Assembly: GCA_038502055.1 (NCBI GenBank)
Contig: JAXRKN010000044.1
Coordinates: 11,863,501 to 11,927,500, forward strand
Length of the DNA: 64,000 nt
Origin: Tanytarsus gracilentus
Taxonomy: Eukaryota; Arthropoda; Insecta; Diptera; Chironomidae
Reading direction: 5' to 3'
Under the pieces are notes generated by a model. The model ran no database searches. It had not been told where the DNA came from and saw only the letters and a list, made by a program, of their open reading frames with translations. Shown here piece by piece: positions 23,870-35,670 of the stretch (position 1 is its first letter; every line of letters begins with the position of its first letter). A program made the translations under genes and the position numbers.

Positions 23870-26800
23870 TTAATGCTTGAAGAGCTCTTTGATCTTTTCA
23901 GCACACAATAGAGACGCGTGCCGGCATTCGCGCGATAGCTGTAAAAAAAATGTTTGTCATAAATTAATAAATTTTGAGAGAAAAATTTTCATGAAAAATA
24001 TAAGAAATTTATACGATTGTGTATTATCATAATTATATAATTTGATATATACAAATATTATATACTAGTATATAAGCGAAGTAAAAAATTTTCTCTTCAA
24101 AACAAATGAAATTTTTTTTTTGATTTTAAAAACTTCCTCATTTTCTTATCTCACCTGGATAAAGTACAAAAATCCATGATAAAGCCCATCGAGGAAGTTT
24201 AGGTCAACATCAACGTTCAATGCTCTCAATTTTTTCGAAAACTCAACCGAGTCGTCATTTAAAGGATCCAAAATTCCAACCACAAATCTCGTTGGAGGAA
24301 ATTGACTTAAAATTTCATCTGACGCTTGATATGGCGATAAGTAAATGCTTTTTTGAAAGACAAAATTGAATTTTTCTGGAACACTTTCGGGAATGATGTT
24401 TCCATTGTTGTCAGTGTTTTTATGATCCATACCATAGCATTTAATTAAGTTTGATGTCACGCCGAAAGGAAGAATCGGATCGATCAGTGAGAGAGCAGCA
24501 GAGGGTGAAATCATAAAATCAATGTTAAAGATTCCATAAATGTTTACGATTCCATGTGGAAGTTGAATTCCTTCCTCAATTAATTTCACCATTAAAGCTG
24601 AGATTAAATTACTTCCAGCGGAATCGCCAGCCAGCACAATTCTCTCTCCAGTCGTTCCCAAAGTGTTGAGATTTTCGAGTGCCCAACAATATGCGTAGAA
24701 GATTTCTTCAAGGGCCCGCGGAAATATGGCTAATGGTGCAAGCGAGTAGTCGGTTGATAAGATCGGAGCATTAATTGTCACAGCCCATTGTTTAAGATAA
24801 ACCTCATGGGATTTTGAGGTTTGAGCTGCCCAACCGCCTCCATGTACGTGGAAGAGAAGATTTTTCGACTTTGGCCTTGAATTTTTAGTCGTTTTTTTCT
24901 GCATCAAAAATTAAATGAGTGAAAAAGTATCAAAACGAGACGTGTTATCACTTACCATTCCTTCGTGTCGATTGGCGCTCATCAGACGACATGAAACTGG
25001 TTTTGTTCCAATGTGACTATGCGGAATAGGAATTTCAATAAACTTCTGATGCTTTTTGCTAAACGTGCGCAATTCTTCCGGCAAAATTTTAAAGAGTTTA
25101 TTGACCTCAACATTATCGCTGATTGCATTCGGGAGCGTAGTTAAAGCTTTGTGCTCAGTCATGTCCCAAAGTTTCTAATAATGTCAAAATATTGATTGAA
25201 TGATATTAAATTTAGATTTTAACTCACCTTGCAAAGCTCGACGTCACTTTTGTGTGACGCATTTATGAATTTGTGAGCTCGCTTTTCATGTTGGAAAAAG
25301 TACAAACCAGTCGAGAGGGGAAAATCGAGCATTCTTATTGCTTTGTGTTTATCGGAAAAGTGAAACTTTGAGTAGCTGGCAAGTGAGGTCACCATCAAAT
25401 TAGCAATAGGTCGAACTGACTTCACACACTGAAAGCCAACAGCGCTGCCATAAAATGCTTTTAGATTTAAATTCATCGAGAGTGAATAAAGTGCAGCCCA
25501 ATTATCATCTCGAGAATGTAAACTCAAATTGGAGTTTGATAAACGAATTTTAAGAATTTCTTCACAGATTTGATTCAACCCTTCGAGAATTGAAAGCCAT
25601 AATTCGAGTTCTCTGTAAAGTTAAATATAAAATTATTACGATCGTGCTTCCAAACTTAACGTGATTATTTGAAAATTTATGTTAATAAAATTACGTGAAC
25701 ACCGAAAATATTTTCATGAGTTATAGGATTTTTAAACGTGTTAATTACTTGAAATTTTTATTAATTAAAGTTCTTTTGTTGAGTGTTTGGTTAATTTAAA
25801 ATTTATAGGAAGAAGTTGGCTGGAGATTAATTTTGAACACATAAAAATTTAAATCTATGTAAGATAGTAAAAAAATGAAATAATTGACTATTCAAAACCC
25901 ACACGTAGGGTGTTGCCGCGTAACCCACTGGTAATCAGATCACGTGTTTGAAAATCAAGGGCATAAAAAATGAGTTTAAGTCAATCCCGGGGACACTTTG
26001 GCTGTCCGTGTCAGTCCTGTTCGACCTGTTTTTCCTCAAAAATCGTCTATTTCAGTTAAGATTCCTGGTCCATTTACGAGTTCATATTCGATACCAATGA
26101 AGTAATAGTTTTTTAAGAGAAAATGAAAATTTTAACTGTCAATAGAACTACTGGCCGGCCTTGATTAGAATTTATCAAAAACCTTCTATGTCGGAAGTAG
26201 ATTCCTGGTCCAATCACGAGTTCAACATTACCCAGTGAAGCCATTATGGTCTGAAAATTCGACATTTTGGCTTGTCCTTGTTACTACTGTCTCCAGCTTC
26301 ATGATAGATGCTTTCATCTGAAAAATCATCAATGCCATTCGATGCCTGGTCCAATTACGAGTTTAACGAGATACATTTAGCAATCAGTTCTGAAAACTGG
26401 AGATCTTTGTTTAAGTCCGTGGCACTGCTGGCCGGCCATGCTGGTCATTCCTCAAAAATCATCTATATCAATCGATTCCTTAGCGTTCCTAGAATCACGA
26501 GTTCAACGATACCCATGAAGCCATTCAGTTCTGTAAAACTCGGACATTTTGAATGTCTGTTGCATCGACCATAGCTCACGACTCGAAAAATCGATGTTTT
26601 TCAATCTATTCCTGGTCAAGTTACGAAGCTCAATGCTCAATCACTTTCTTTTTTATTCACGAGTTCAATTATTTAACTTGATGTTACCCATTTAAGAGAT
26701 AATTTGTTTGAAAAATTAACGGTATGGCTGTCCTTTGCACGACCATAGGTCATGACTCAAAATTATAGTAGTGCCTGTAAATCTAGATCTTGAAGAGCTT

Positions 26801-28633
26801 TTATCTGGCGAAAACTTTAGAAGTCTCTAGCTTTTTTAGGGACCGAGATCTCGCTTCTGAATACTTTCGGACGGACGGACTGCCGGACGGACGGACATAC
26901 TGTTGGAATTTTCTCGAGCATATAAGCGTTACACCACTTTGTGGGTTCCCCTAAAAATGAAATAATTGACTATTCAAAAATAATTCTACATGAAATATTT
27001 TTTTGTAGTTTTTTAATTGCGACTCATTGATTGAAATAACAAGTATGATTCAAATTAGCCAACATATTTTTCTAACGTCACTAAAGATTATTCAAAACTT
27101 TGTTAAAAATATTCTGGAAGCTCATTTTACTTCAAGCTTCAACCTTTGACAATAAACTTATATATGAAGATTTATTAAGGAAGTCACTCAAAAATGTGGT
27201 CATGCGATAGTTCGGCTAGCATTAATAATTTTTTTGAATATAATTCAAGGACAATTCAATTAATAATAATTGGAGGTGCATAAACTAATTTAATTCTTTT
27301 ATTTCAGTTGAATAAATTTATATTCTGATAATTTTTCTTTCTTTTATTTATTGATTAATTTTTGAGAAGGCAAAATTATTTTAGCTCAGCAAAAAGTATA
27401 AGAATACAAATGGCAAATATTTGCTATCATTAATTAAGTTTTTTAAAACTGTCAAATTCTTAATTCTAACAATTACTGATTGCAAAAAAAGAAGCCATAT
27501 CAAGTTTGCTAACAGGGGATAATTTTAAATAAATTTTAACAAAAAATGCGGCAAAAATTTTTGATGGTTTAACCTGCTAGAATATAAAAAAAAATTAATG
27601 ATCGACTAATGACAGGAGTAATTGGCACGACCACCTCATGACATGACCACAACTAATTAAAGTTGATTTTAATTTAAATTATTCTCAACGATAAAAGAAT
27701 TAAAATGTTCTCTCAGTTCATGTTTGATTAATGAAAATTATGTCACATCAACCTTAAAATTGTTTAAACATTCATGCACTGTAATTATTTCTTTTATGCT
27801 TGATATGTGCATTTTTAGAAGTTGCTTTAAATTCACGGCTGCTCTATGCACGGACTAAGGTCAATCAATCAAAATGATATCAATCTAGAGTAAAAACACT
27901 TATTAGTGCTATATATTGAAAGGTCATTGAAGTTGACATGATTTTACACAAGTTTTAATTTACATAACTAAAGACTTAATCAAATTCTCGATTGCACGAT
28001 TTTTATTCGTTACGTGAATTATAAAAGAAAATCAAATTAAAGTTTACGCACAACTTTTAAGTATCATCACAACTATTTACACTCAAATCACGTCCTAATA
28101 AATTTTATGTCAAGATTTCTCAAAACAAAAAATTAAATTCGGTCAAGTACTAAAGAATTTCTTATCAGTTGCCGAGAGTTTGTTTATTTATTCGCCAAAA
28201 GCCTCAAATTGATAAAATTTACAAAGTCAGAGTCCATATTTTTTGGAACCGGATTTATAGTAAGGAATTTTCAATGTTTTTGAACTCACTTGACATGGAC
28301 TTTTTTATTGAACATAAGCTTATCGCGCTTCTTTGTCATCTGCTTGCAAATTTTCAACACATTTTTTAGAGCAGCACTCAAATTGCAGATTAAACTCCAA
28401 TAGCCATTTCCTCGACTGTTTTCATCGAAATCACTTTCATGTGCGGCAATTTCAAGTTCACCGTAAAGTTTTCCAGAGTTTTCAGCCGCATAATAAATTT
28501 TCTCCAACAAAGGAAAAAATTCGGAATCTTTAAAAATTAATAAATTTTCCTCAATTTTTTCATTCACTTCCTTCAGATCTATCGGCTTTGGTATGAATTT
28601 TAAGGCACTTAATTTATCACTTTTATGCTTCAT
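23870..28633 (-). CDS. Hormone-sensitive lipase paralogue 2
   Basis: Second HSL-family lipase. Exons: 28290-28633, 25228-25612, 24956-25174, 24155-24898 and 23870-23938, 586 residues. Motifs: HVHGGGW (oxyanion hole), DYSLAPLAIFPRALEE, GDSAGSN (nucleophile), ILDPLNDDS (acid) and LYHGFL (histidine), so the triad is complete. Exon 1 is assigned by its match in position, phase and ending (MFNKKVHVK compared with LFRKSTYLK in paralogue 3). It lies 2.7 kb upstream, and the intervening intron holds a mobile element. I start at the Met of MKHKSDKL; the frame is open for 53 more codons upstream with a hydrophobic stretch, which I treat as non-coding because HSL is cytosolic. The regulatory insertion is short (about 30 residues). 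Confidence 0.83.
25871..25897 (+). repeat. 27-base direct repeat, left flank of mobile element
   Basis: Exactly identical to 26953-26979, immediately outside the mobile element. Reads as a target-site duplication, though 27 bases is long for that. Confidence 0.85.
25898..26952 (+). mobile_element. Non-autonomous interspersed repeat with internal ~140-base tandem units
   Basis: About 1055 bases flanked by identical 27-base direct repeats. The ends are imperfectly inverted: the left has ACCCACACGTAGGGTGTT, the right has TTACACCACTTTGTGGGT. The interior contains about five diverged units of roughly 130-150 bases, each carrying a CCTGGTCCAATTACGAGTTC-like core and ATACCCATGAAGCCATT. The motif ACTGGCCGGCC recurs. 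Toward the right end are GGCGAAAAC, GAAGTCTCTAGC, GACCGAGATCTCG and a run of CGGACGGACGGAC. No coding capacity seen. Related copies lie at 59622-60500 and, in part and reversed, inside 17284-18193. Confidence 0.8.
26953..26979 (+). repeat. 27-base direct repeat, right flank of mobile element
   Basis: Exact copy of 25871-25897 on the other side of the element. Confidence 0.85.
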
Positions 28634-29716
28634 TATTGCATGAAGAATTAAACTTGACGCTCTGAAGAAATCAACGATTGAAGCACAAATGAGAGAAGCA
28701 CTTCTAGAGCGGTCGGTATTGAAGCACAAAATGAAACAAAAACACAGTGCTGAGTATAAAAAAATTCTCATCGACGTTTGTGAGAGAGTCACAACTTGAT
28801 AAAGCTGTGGACACTCGAAGAGGAGTTGAATTTTTTTTAATTTTTAATAAAAATTTATAAATTTATTTTTTAGTGTTCTATTCTTGATTTTAAATAAAGA
28901 ACTTTTAAAATTTTTAAAAAGTGTCATTGCCTTGAAATTTTAACGTCATTCAATTTATTAAAGTTCTTCTCAAGTCTTTTCTGAATTGCAACTAATCGCG
29001 CGGCTTGTTTGAAAAATTACTTTAAATTTTAAATCATTTACAAAAAAAACTCGCAATTTTTCAACGACTCTCAGAATTAATTTTTTTCTTATCAAGTTGA
29101 ATGAAAAATAATTTTATAATGCGTCAACTATTAAATTACTGAAGTGCGTAGGATTGTAAAGTGATCATACTTTATTGCTGTGATAGCCGATCAAGGTTGT
29201 GCTAAAAATACATTTGATGATGCTTGGAATCTTCTCGAGCCCTTAAAGGTGTTTCATTTTATTCTTCTGTCTGATATTCGTAGCTCACGCTATTATTATT
29301 TTTCTGAAGCTCGAATAAAATCTTGTTTTAGAGTGAAACTTGTAATTAAAAAATGCGTAAGGCGTTGATTAAACCCTAAAATGGTTTTGATCAGGAATTT
29401 GAATGATTTTAATTAAATTAAGTTAAAAAGTAATTTTTAAATTTTTTATTCTTTATTACATATTTTTATAAATTGTTCGTACATTGCTTTTTTGTTCTTT
29501 AATAGGAATATACATCACCTTGAGTTTAAAGCTTCGAAGCTTAATTGATTTTTTCTTGTTATAATGCAAGAGGTAGAAAACTTGGATTTTAAATTAATTT
29601 TAAAATTTTATAAATAAAAATGCATTTAAAACTTTTATAAAAATTATTTTAAATATAACATTTTAAACTATTTTTCACATTTAACCACAAATTTTTTGCC
29701 CCTGATTTAATTTTAA
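28634..29716. other. Intergenic, between Hsl paralogues 2 and 3
   Basis: About 1.1 kb between the start of paralogue 2 and the end of paralogue 3, presumably carrying the paralogue 2 promoter. An open frame continues from paralogue 2 exon 1 up to 28792. Nothing else recognisable. Confidence 0.4.
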
Positions 29717-32334
29717 TTAAATTTCAATTTCAAGCTCAAGTAAACTGGCAAGTCTTCGCATACACAGCATTGATGCATCATGACAGTCTTTCGATAACTG
29801 GAGAAAAAATTATCTTAAAAAATGTCATTGATTAAAAAACTTCATAAACTCACCCCGGCAAAATTAAGGAATCCATGATTGAGAGCGCCCAAAACATCAA
29901 CTTGAGTATCAACCTCTAATGATTTTAATTTCTTGGCAAATTCAATGCAGTCATCGAGGCATGGATCGACAATTGTTGATAAAATGTTTGTTTTCGGAAA
30001 TTGTTTTAAAAGTTCATTTGGCGCTAGATAGGGTGACATCAAATAATTTCTAGGCACAGTGAAAACAAATTCATCATCCGGTGCAATCGGAACATCGGGA
30101 AAATCTTTGTTCTTTCCCGCAAAAGCGTCATTTCTTCTCATGGGGATATTTTGTTCATTATTTGTTGAATTTGTTCCTGAAATTGCATTTTTAACACTTG
30201 CCAAAGTCGATTGAATTTTATTTTGAGAGTTTTGCACACTTAAGCTCTCCTTAATGACATCGATCACGACATTTTCTTCGCTTGGTGTCCTTGAACTCAA
30301 TCGAGGTTCTTCCTCACTTTTATTCGTGTGTGAATTATCTTTTTTAGAGCTTTTCATCTCAAGTCCATCGTAAATTTCATCTTCATCGTCAACAAAATTT
30401 TCTTCTAGTTGAAAACTATTATTTCGACCACCGAGCGATGAAGTTGACTCATCAGGAACTTTCTCATCAATTGAGCTAAGATTTCGGTGCCATTCTGGAT
30501 TTTCTGAGCTATTTTTTACTTTCAACCACATCGACTCCATAGCTTTTTCACTTTCAGGTGAAATAAGAATTTTCGAGTGATCATCGTGGACATCAGTTAT
30601 GATTTCATGAGTTGAATTTTGACTTTGATTCGATATAGATCCACCGATGGTCTCATCTATTGGTTTTGTTCCTCCATATGCTTTGAAAATTCTCATTCCA
30701 AAACCGTAAGGAATTAGGGGATCAACATACATAAGAAATCGTGCAGGTGATGAAGCAAAATTAACTAAAAATGGAGCATAAATGTTGAAAATTCCTTTCG
30801 GTAGTTGAATTCCCATCTCTATGCATTTGACTAAACATCCACTATTTAAATTAGCGCCAGCTGAATCGCCAACAAAAACAATATTCTCAGCGGTGGTTCC
30901 AAGAAGTTCGTGATTGTTTAGAACCCAACAGTAAGTGTAATAAATATCTTCGAGTCCTCTCGGAAATGGAGCACTCGGACCAAGTGAATAGTCAATCGAT
31001 AGAATTGGCACGTCGAGTTTGACAGCCCACTCACGAAGATAGAATTCGTCTAAAATAATTTTTGTTAAATTTTTATACAAATACGAATAAGTTCTTACGA
31101 GACTTTGAGCTGTTCGCCAGCCAACCACCGCCATGCGAGTGAAATATTAAATATTTCGATGGCTCCGCCAAGCTTCCGTTTGAATTTTTTTCTCCAACCA
31201 TTCCAACTCGCTTTTTGGCACTGATTAATCGGCATGACACTGCACTTGGTCCAATATGACTTTGAGGTATTTCGACATCAATTAATTTGTTCTCTTTTTT
31301 GCTAAAAACTTTCATTGGTTCGGGAGGTAATTTAAATACTTTGTTGACATCGACTTTGTAGCCAACGAGTTGAGGCAACACTTGTAAGAATTTATTTTCC
31401 GCCATCCACCACCAGGACTAAAAGAATTAAAAACTAATCAAATTGTCACTCATTAATTTTTTTGTCATTTCTCACCTTACAAAACTTAACATCGCAATTA
31501 CGACTAACATTAATGATGCGTCTGGCACAAAGTTCAGGGTCCATGAAGTAGATGGGTTGTTTTAGAAAATAGCTTGTCGTCTTCATTACCATTGCACTGT
31601 TCATATAGTAAGACTCTGAAAAGCTAGCTAGAGCCACATTTATGTAACGAAGAAGTGTCTTGAGTGAGTCAACATATTGAAAGCCAATTGATCGTCCATA
31701 AAAGCATGTTTGATTGACTAAATCAGCATTTCGAGTAATTAAGTTGTCATGCGAATATTCATGGGAGTATAAATTTCCATCGTCTGAGTTTTTGTGCATC
31801 ACAATCAACTGCACAAACACTTGCCCTAAACTTTCAATCATTTGCGAAGAAACTTCGAGTTCTCTGCAATGAAAAATTATTAATTTGTAAAAATATTATT
31901 GAGGAAAAAATTATTTTTCTAGAATTTTCCCAAACCTAATCATCTTACTTCAAATACGTGCTTTTTCGAAACAGCAAACTTCCTCGATTATCGTTGATGT
32001 ATTGACAAGTTTTCACGGAATAATCCAATGCCGCATTAAATATAAAAATAAAACTTCGATATCCATTTCCAGGTGTTGTTGCATCGAAGTCATAAATGTG
32101 AGCGAACCCTTCAACTTCACGCACTATCGGCTCATATTTTATTAAATTTTCGTGGAGCGTCTCGAAAGCTATGCACATACGTGAGCCGGCAAACGATTTA
32201 TCATGCTTATAGAAGTTATCATTACTAATACAAATTTTTATCAAATCATGAATTTTTTCATATTTTTTCTCCTCAACTGTTTCATTTATCCGAAAATTTA
32301 TTTCATCACTAACTGAATTAACTTTATCACTCAT
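29717..32334 (-). CDS. Hsl: Hormone-sensitive lipase, full-length paralogue 3
   Basis: The most conventional HSL of the three. Exons: 31949-32334, 31476-31863, 31099-31417, 29854-31049 and 29717-29797, 789 residues. N-terminal HSL domain in exons 1-2 (about residues 1-258). The hydrolase domain has HSHGGGW, DYSLGPSAPFPRGLEDIY, GDSAG with Ser near residue 427, VDPCLDD with Asp near 726 and NHGFL with His near 756. Between the two halves of the hydrolase is an acidic, Ser/Asn-rich regulatory module of about 150 residues, as in vertebrate HSL. At the place where vertebrate HSL has the PKA motif RRSVS this protein reads MRRNDAF, with no serine. HSL acts on lipid droplets to release fatty acids from diacylglycerol. 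The other two paralogues in the cluster lack this module. Confidence 0.92.
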
Positions 32335-33074
32335 TTTGTAATCTTTAAAAATTCGCGTTTGTAGGTCGATAAAATTTAATCAATGAGTAACACTCGAATG
32401 ACTCTTTTTTGACGTAACTGAGGCTCAAAGTTTGAAATGAATAATTTTTTTGTAATATTTTAGTTTCAGCCTTTTATCACAGAACAAACTAAATTTATTG
32501 TTGTTCGCACTAAACTTCTCGAAAATAGCTGAGAAAGCTAAAAATAAATTTCAAGCGTCTCAAAAACTATGTGTGCGACTTGATGCCTTCAAGCGTCTTC
32601 ATCGACTGTGCTCATATTCATCGGAGTGTGTTGTTCAAAAAATTCATTCAATAATAACGTGACCTTCTACAAAAATCGAAAATTGTTTAATAAAAATACA
32701 CACACTGCCAGATGTTACGGCATGTGTGAATGAAACCAGTGTAAAAAAAGATAAGATAAAGTTTATGATAAATAATGAATGCGGTTGATATGGATGGATC
32801 TCAAAATGTTTCGTTTAAAGCGTAAAAGTTTTTATTATGCCGGTTTTTTATACAGCTGCAAATTTTTTCTCAAGGCCGTAGTTATTTGTTTTTCACACAT
32901 TGCCTCAAATTGATGGAATAATTTTTGTGATCAACATAAAAACATTTGCTTTTTATAAATTTTTGACGTTTATTCTCCATTATTAAAATTAACACAGATT
33001 AGCATGTAAGGAAGTCAGTGTGACACTTAAAATTTAATTGTCATATCTATCAATGACTTGATGAGTCAAACTTT
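32335..33074. other. Intergenic, between Hsl 3 and the serine protease
   Basis: AT-rich, no gene seen. Should include the Hsl paralogue 3 promoter and the 3' untranslated end of the protease. Confidence 0.4.
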
Positions 33075-35670
33075 TTATGTTGTCTCAACGGTGTTTTTGA
33101 TCCAATCCGTGAATTGTTGAACTCGGGCGTAAACTCCAGGCACGTTCATTCGAGCACAACCTAAAATATTTGAAAAATAATAAAGCAATTGAGAAAATAA
33201 AGTTAACTCAAATATTTTACCAATGCCATATGAAACAATTCCAATTTGATAGAAGAAAAATTTTCCGTCTTTACTAATTGGCATCATCAATGGACCACCG
33301 GAATCTGTAAGAAATTAGTAGAAGTTGATATTTAATTATTTTAAATTTCCTCACCTCCATTGCAAGTATCCTTTCCACCCTCTTTGTATCCAGCACAAAT
33401 CACAGCATTGTCGAATTGTTTAGCGGAAACGACTTTATTAATCGCAGCATAACTACTCTTGCACTCATCATTTGATATGACTGGAAGTTGAATTTCTTGG
33501 AGTACATTCGCAGCTTTTCCACCCTCTTGTGTTTTGCCCCATCCAGCCGCAAACGGAGTGTAGCCAACGAAAGATCTTGATTTTTCGGGTTCAGTTGTTG
33601 GTATGCATATAGGTGAAATTCTATCTAAAATTAATAAATAAATTATTAAATTAATATTGTGAAAGTACCTAAAAGAGTCAAAGGATACATCAAAAAATTA
33701 AGTTCGTAAAATCTATTTTAAACGCAAAAATATTTAAAAAAAGAAACTTTAATTTTTCGTTACCAAATTTTTAATTTTCCACATTTGAAATTTTACCTGT
33801 AAATGAAATTGGCTGCTCTAGAACTAACATAGCGACATCGTTGTGTCCATCAGCTTTGTCATATTGAGGATGTTTGATTCGTGTCTGTACTCCAATGTCT
33901 ACGTGTTGCGCTTCATTCTCCTTACTTAAATCATGTTCACCTAATCGAACAGCAACTCTAATAAAATAATTAAAAAATTAATAATAAATTATTTAGAAAT
34001 AATTGTCCACTACTTACAAGTCATTACGAATACAATGAGCAGCTTAAAATAAAAATTACAGTTATTTGATCAGTGTAAATTAAAAATCATGATTGCATAC
34101 CTGTTAGAATGTGTCGACTGGAAACTATTGATCCTCCGCACTTAAAACCTATCTAAAATTGTTTTTAAAAATTAATTGAAATTTAAATTAGAGTCAGAAG
34201 TGAGAAATTGATTAAATTAAAAGTTTAAATCGATTTTAATTTCTTACATCTCCAAGGCTGCTTCTATATCCAAGAAGTGCCATCCATGGCCACCTAAACA
34301 CGTGACGAGGAACAGACATTAGAAATAAAATTCGCAAGTGATTCATTCACATCGAATTATTCACACAACAAAAAAGGTCTTCTTACCCTCCTAAAATGAG
34401 AAAGAGAGAGAAAAAAAATTACGTTAGGGAATTCCAACATGAGCGTTGTAAAAAAACTAACAACTCGATTTCATTGAACTTGAAAATAAAAGAGTTGAAA
34501 ACTGGTTTATTTACCGATCTTAGCTGGAACGCCGCCAACGACACGATTATGTGGAACTTTGCTAACACCACACTCTCCTGGATTGCTGAGACGAGATCCG
34601 AGATTTGCTGATGACGACGGTTGAGTTGGTTGTTGCGGTTGAGGTGCATTGTTGGGACAGCAAATTGCTTGTGATGCGTAATTACAATTTGCATTTGACT
34701 GCTGAATATAACGGACATATTCGGGATCTTGTCTTCGCCTTAAAAACTCTTCAAGAATTGACGGACATTGCTTGACATTTATGCAATATCCATTGAAATT
34801 TTCCGGCGTTGTACAAGGAGGTCCTTGGCTCTGTTGTAGGGGTGCATTTTGAGAGATTCCATCACTGCAACACATTAAAGGATTTCTGCCATTCTTTCTA
34901 TTCCCGCAATTTTCTTGATTTTTAATTAAAATATCAACCGTCCTTTGCGAGCGATCGTCTCGATACAGTTGAATGAGTGATTGACATGATGGCAGCTCTA
35001 CGCAAGCTCCACGTTGGTTAATGTGATTTGTACAAGAGTCTCCTAAAAATAGAAATGTGATGTGTGAAAAAAAATTTCACCGATTCGCGAGAAAGATTTA
35101 AACCCAAGAATCACTCACAAACCTAACAGAAAAAAAAGTTGTCGAGGAAAAAGAAAACAAACAAGAAAATGTAAACTGTGAGCGAGAGAAGTTTAATGTT
35201 AATGAAATGATTCAATGTGTTGACCTTGCTCACGAACATGACCGCGGTAGCAAGTGCGAAGTGATTCAAAATTTTTAATCCGTTTGGTTTTGAGAAAATA
35301 TAAAATAATAGATTTTTTGGGGAATTTTTTAAAGTGTTAAAGTCACATGAGAATTCTTAAATTGGTAAAACCCCAAAAAGTTTTTTTTTATCTGACAAAA
35401 CTGCACGAAAATTTAAAATTTATATTTTGTGAAAATGTTTGAATATTTTTAATCAATTTTATTAAGTTTTTATATCTCAAGATCGAAATTATTTTTTAAA
35501 TTTTATCAGAAAGAGCTTTTACAGCATTCTAATCAAGTTTAAAAAGTTTACTTTGCAAAATATCACAAGTCACGAATATCAATAATCAATCAATATGATT
35601 AAAAATTCTCACCTTGTGAATTCACACAAATTACCATAAGTAATATCGTTAAAAATTGCACGAATTTCAT
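33075..35670 (-). CDS. Secreted serine protease with two CLIP domains
   Basis: Trypsin-like zymogen of the insect CLIP-domain class, which acts in haemolymph cascades (prophenoloxidase activation or Toll signalling). Ten exons: 35613-35670, 34515-35042, 34387-34390, 34248-34293, 34101-34152, 34018-34042, 33797-33957, 33355-33624, 33221-33304 and 33075-33160, 437 residues. Signal peptide MKFVQFLTILLMVICVNS. CLIP 1 starts at SCTNHINQRGACVELPSC and ends in MCC; CLIP 2 starts at CTTPENFNGYCINVKQC and ends in ICC. A Pro/Gln/Ser linker follows. Activation cleavage should fall at HNR|VVGG (near residue 186). The catalytic triad is in AAHC, HNDVAML and GDSGGP; KDTC before the Ser predicts trypsin specificity. 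Exon 3 is only 4 bases. Two CLIPs recall lepidopteran prophenoloxidase-activating proteases; the exact orthologue is not assigned. Confidence 0.92.
34387..34390 (-). other. Four-base microexon of the CLIP protease
   Basis: On the minus strand the bases GAGG are bounded by a CATTTTAG acceptor and a GTAAGAAG donor. Exon 2 ends in phase 1 and the next exon must be read from its second base to give WPWMALLGY, the conserved start of the protease fold. Only inserting 4 bases links them, giving Ile-Gly-Gly-Trp-Pro-Trp-Met. Both flanking introns are short. Confidence 0.8.

Larger units (their letters stand above)
25613..28289 (-). other. Large first intron of Hsl paralogue 2
   Basis: A 2.7 kb intron, far longer than the 50-300 base introns elsewhere in the cluster. 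It holds the interspersed repeat at 25898-26952 with flanking direct repeats. The remaining 1.3 kb (26980-28289) is AT-rich with no gene or recognisable element. Confidence 0.6.

Noticed and set aside
26308..26574. 88-codon plus-strand frame
   Set aside because: Part of the interspersed repeat; same translated words occur in the other copies.
25898..26952. CRISPR-like or satellite array interpretation of the ~140-base units
   Set aside because: Units are diverged, without spacers, in a eukaryotic intron and with element-like ends; a mobile repeat explains them better.
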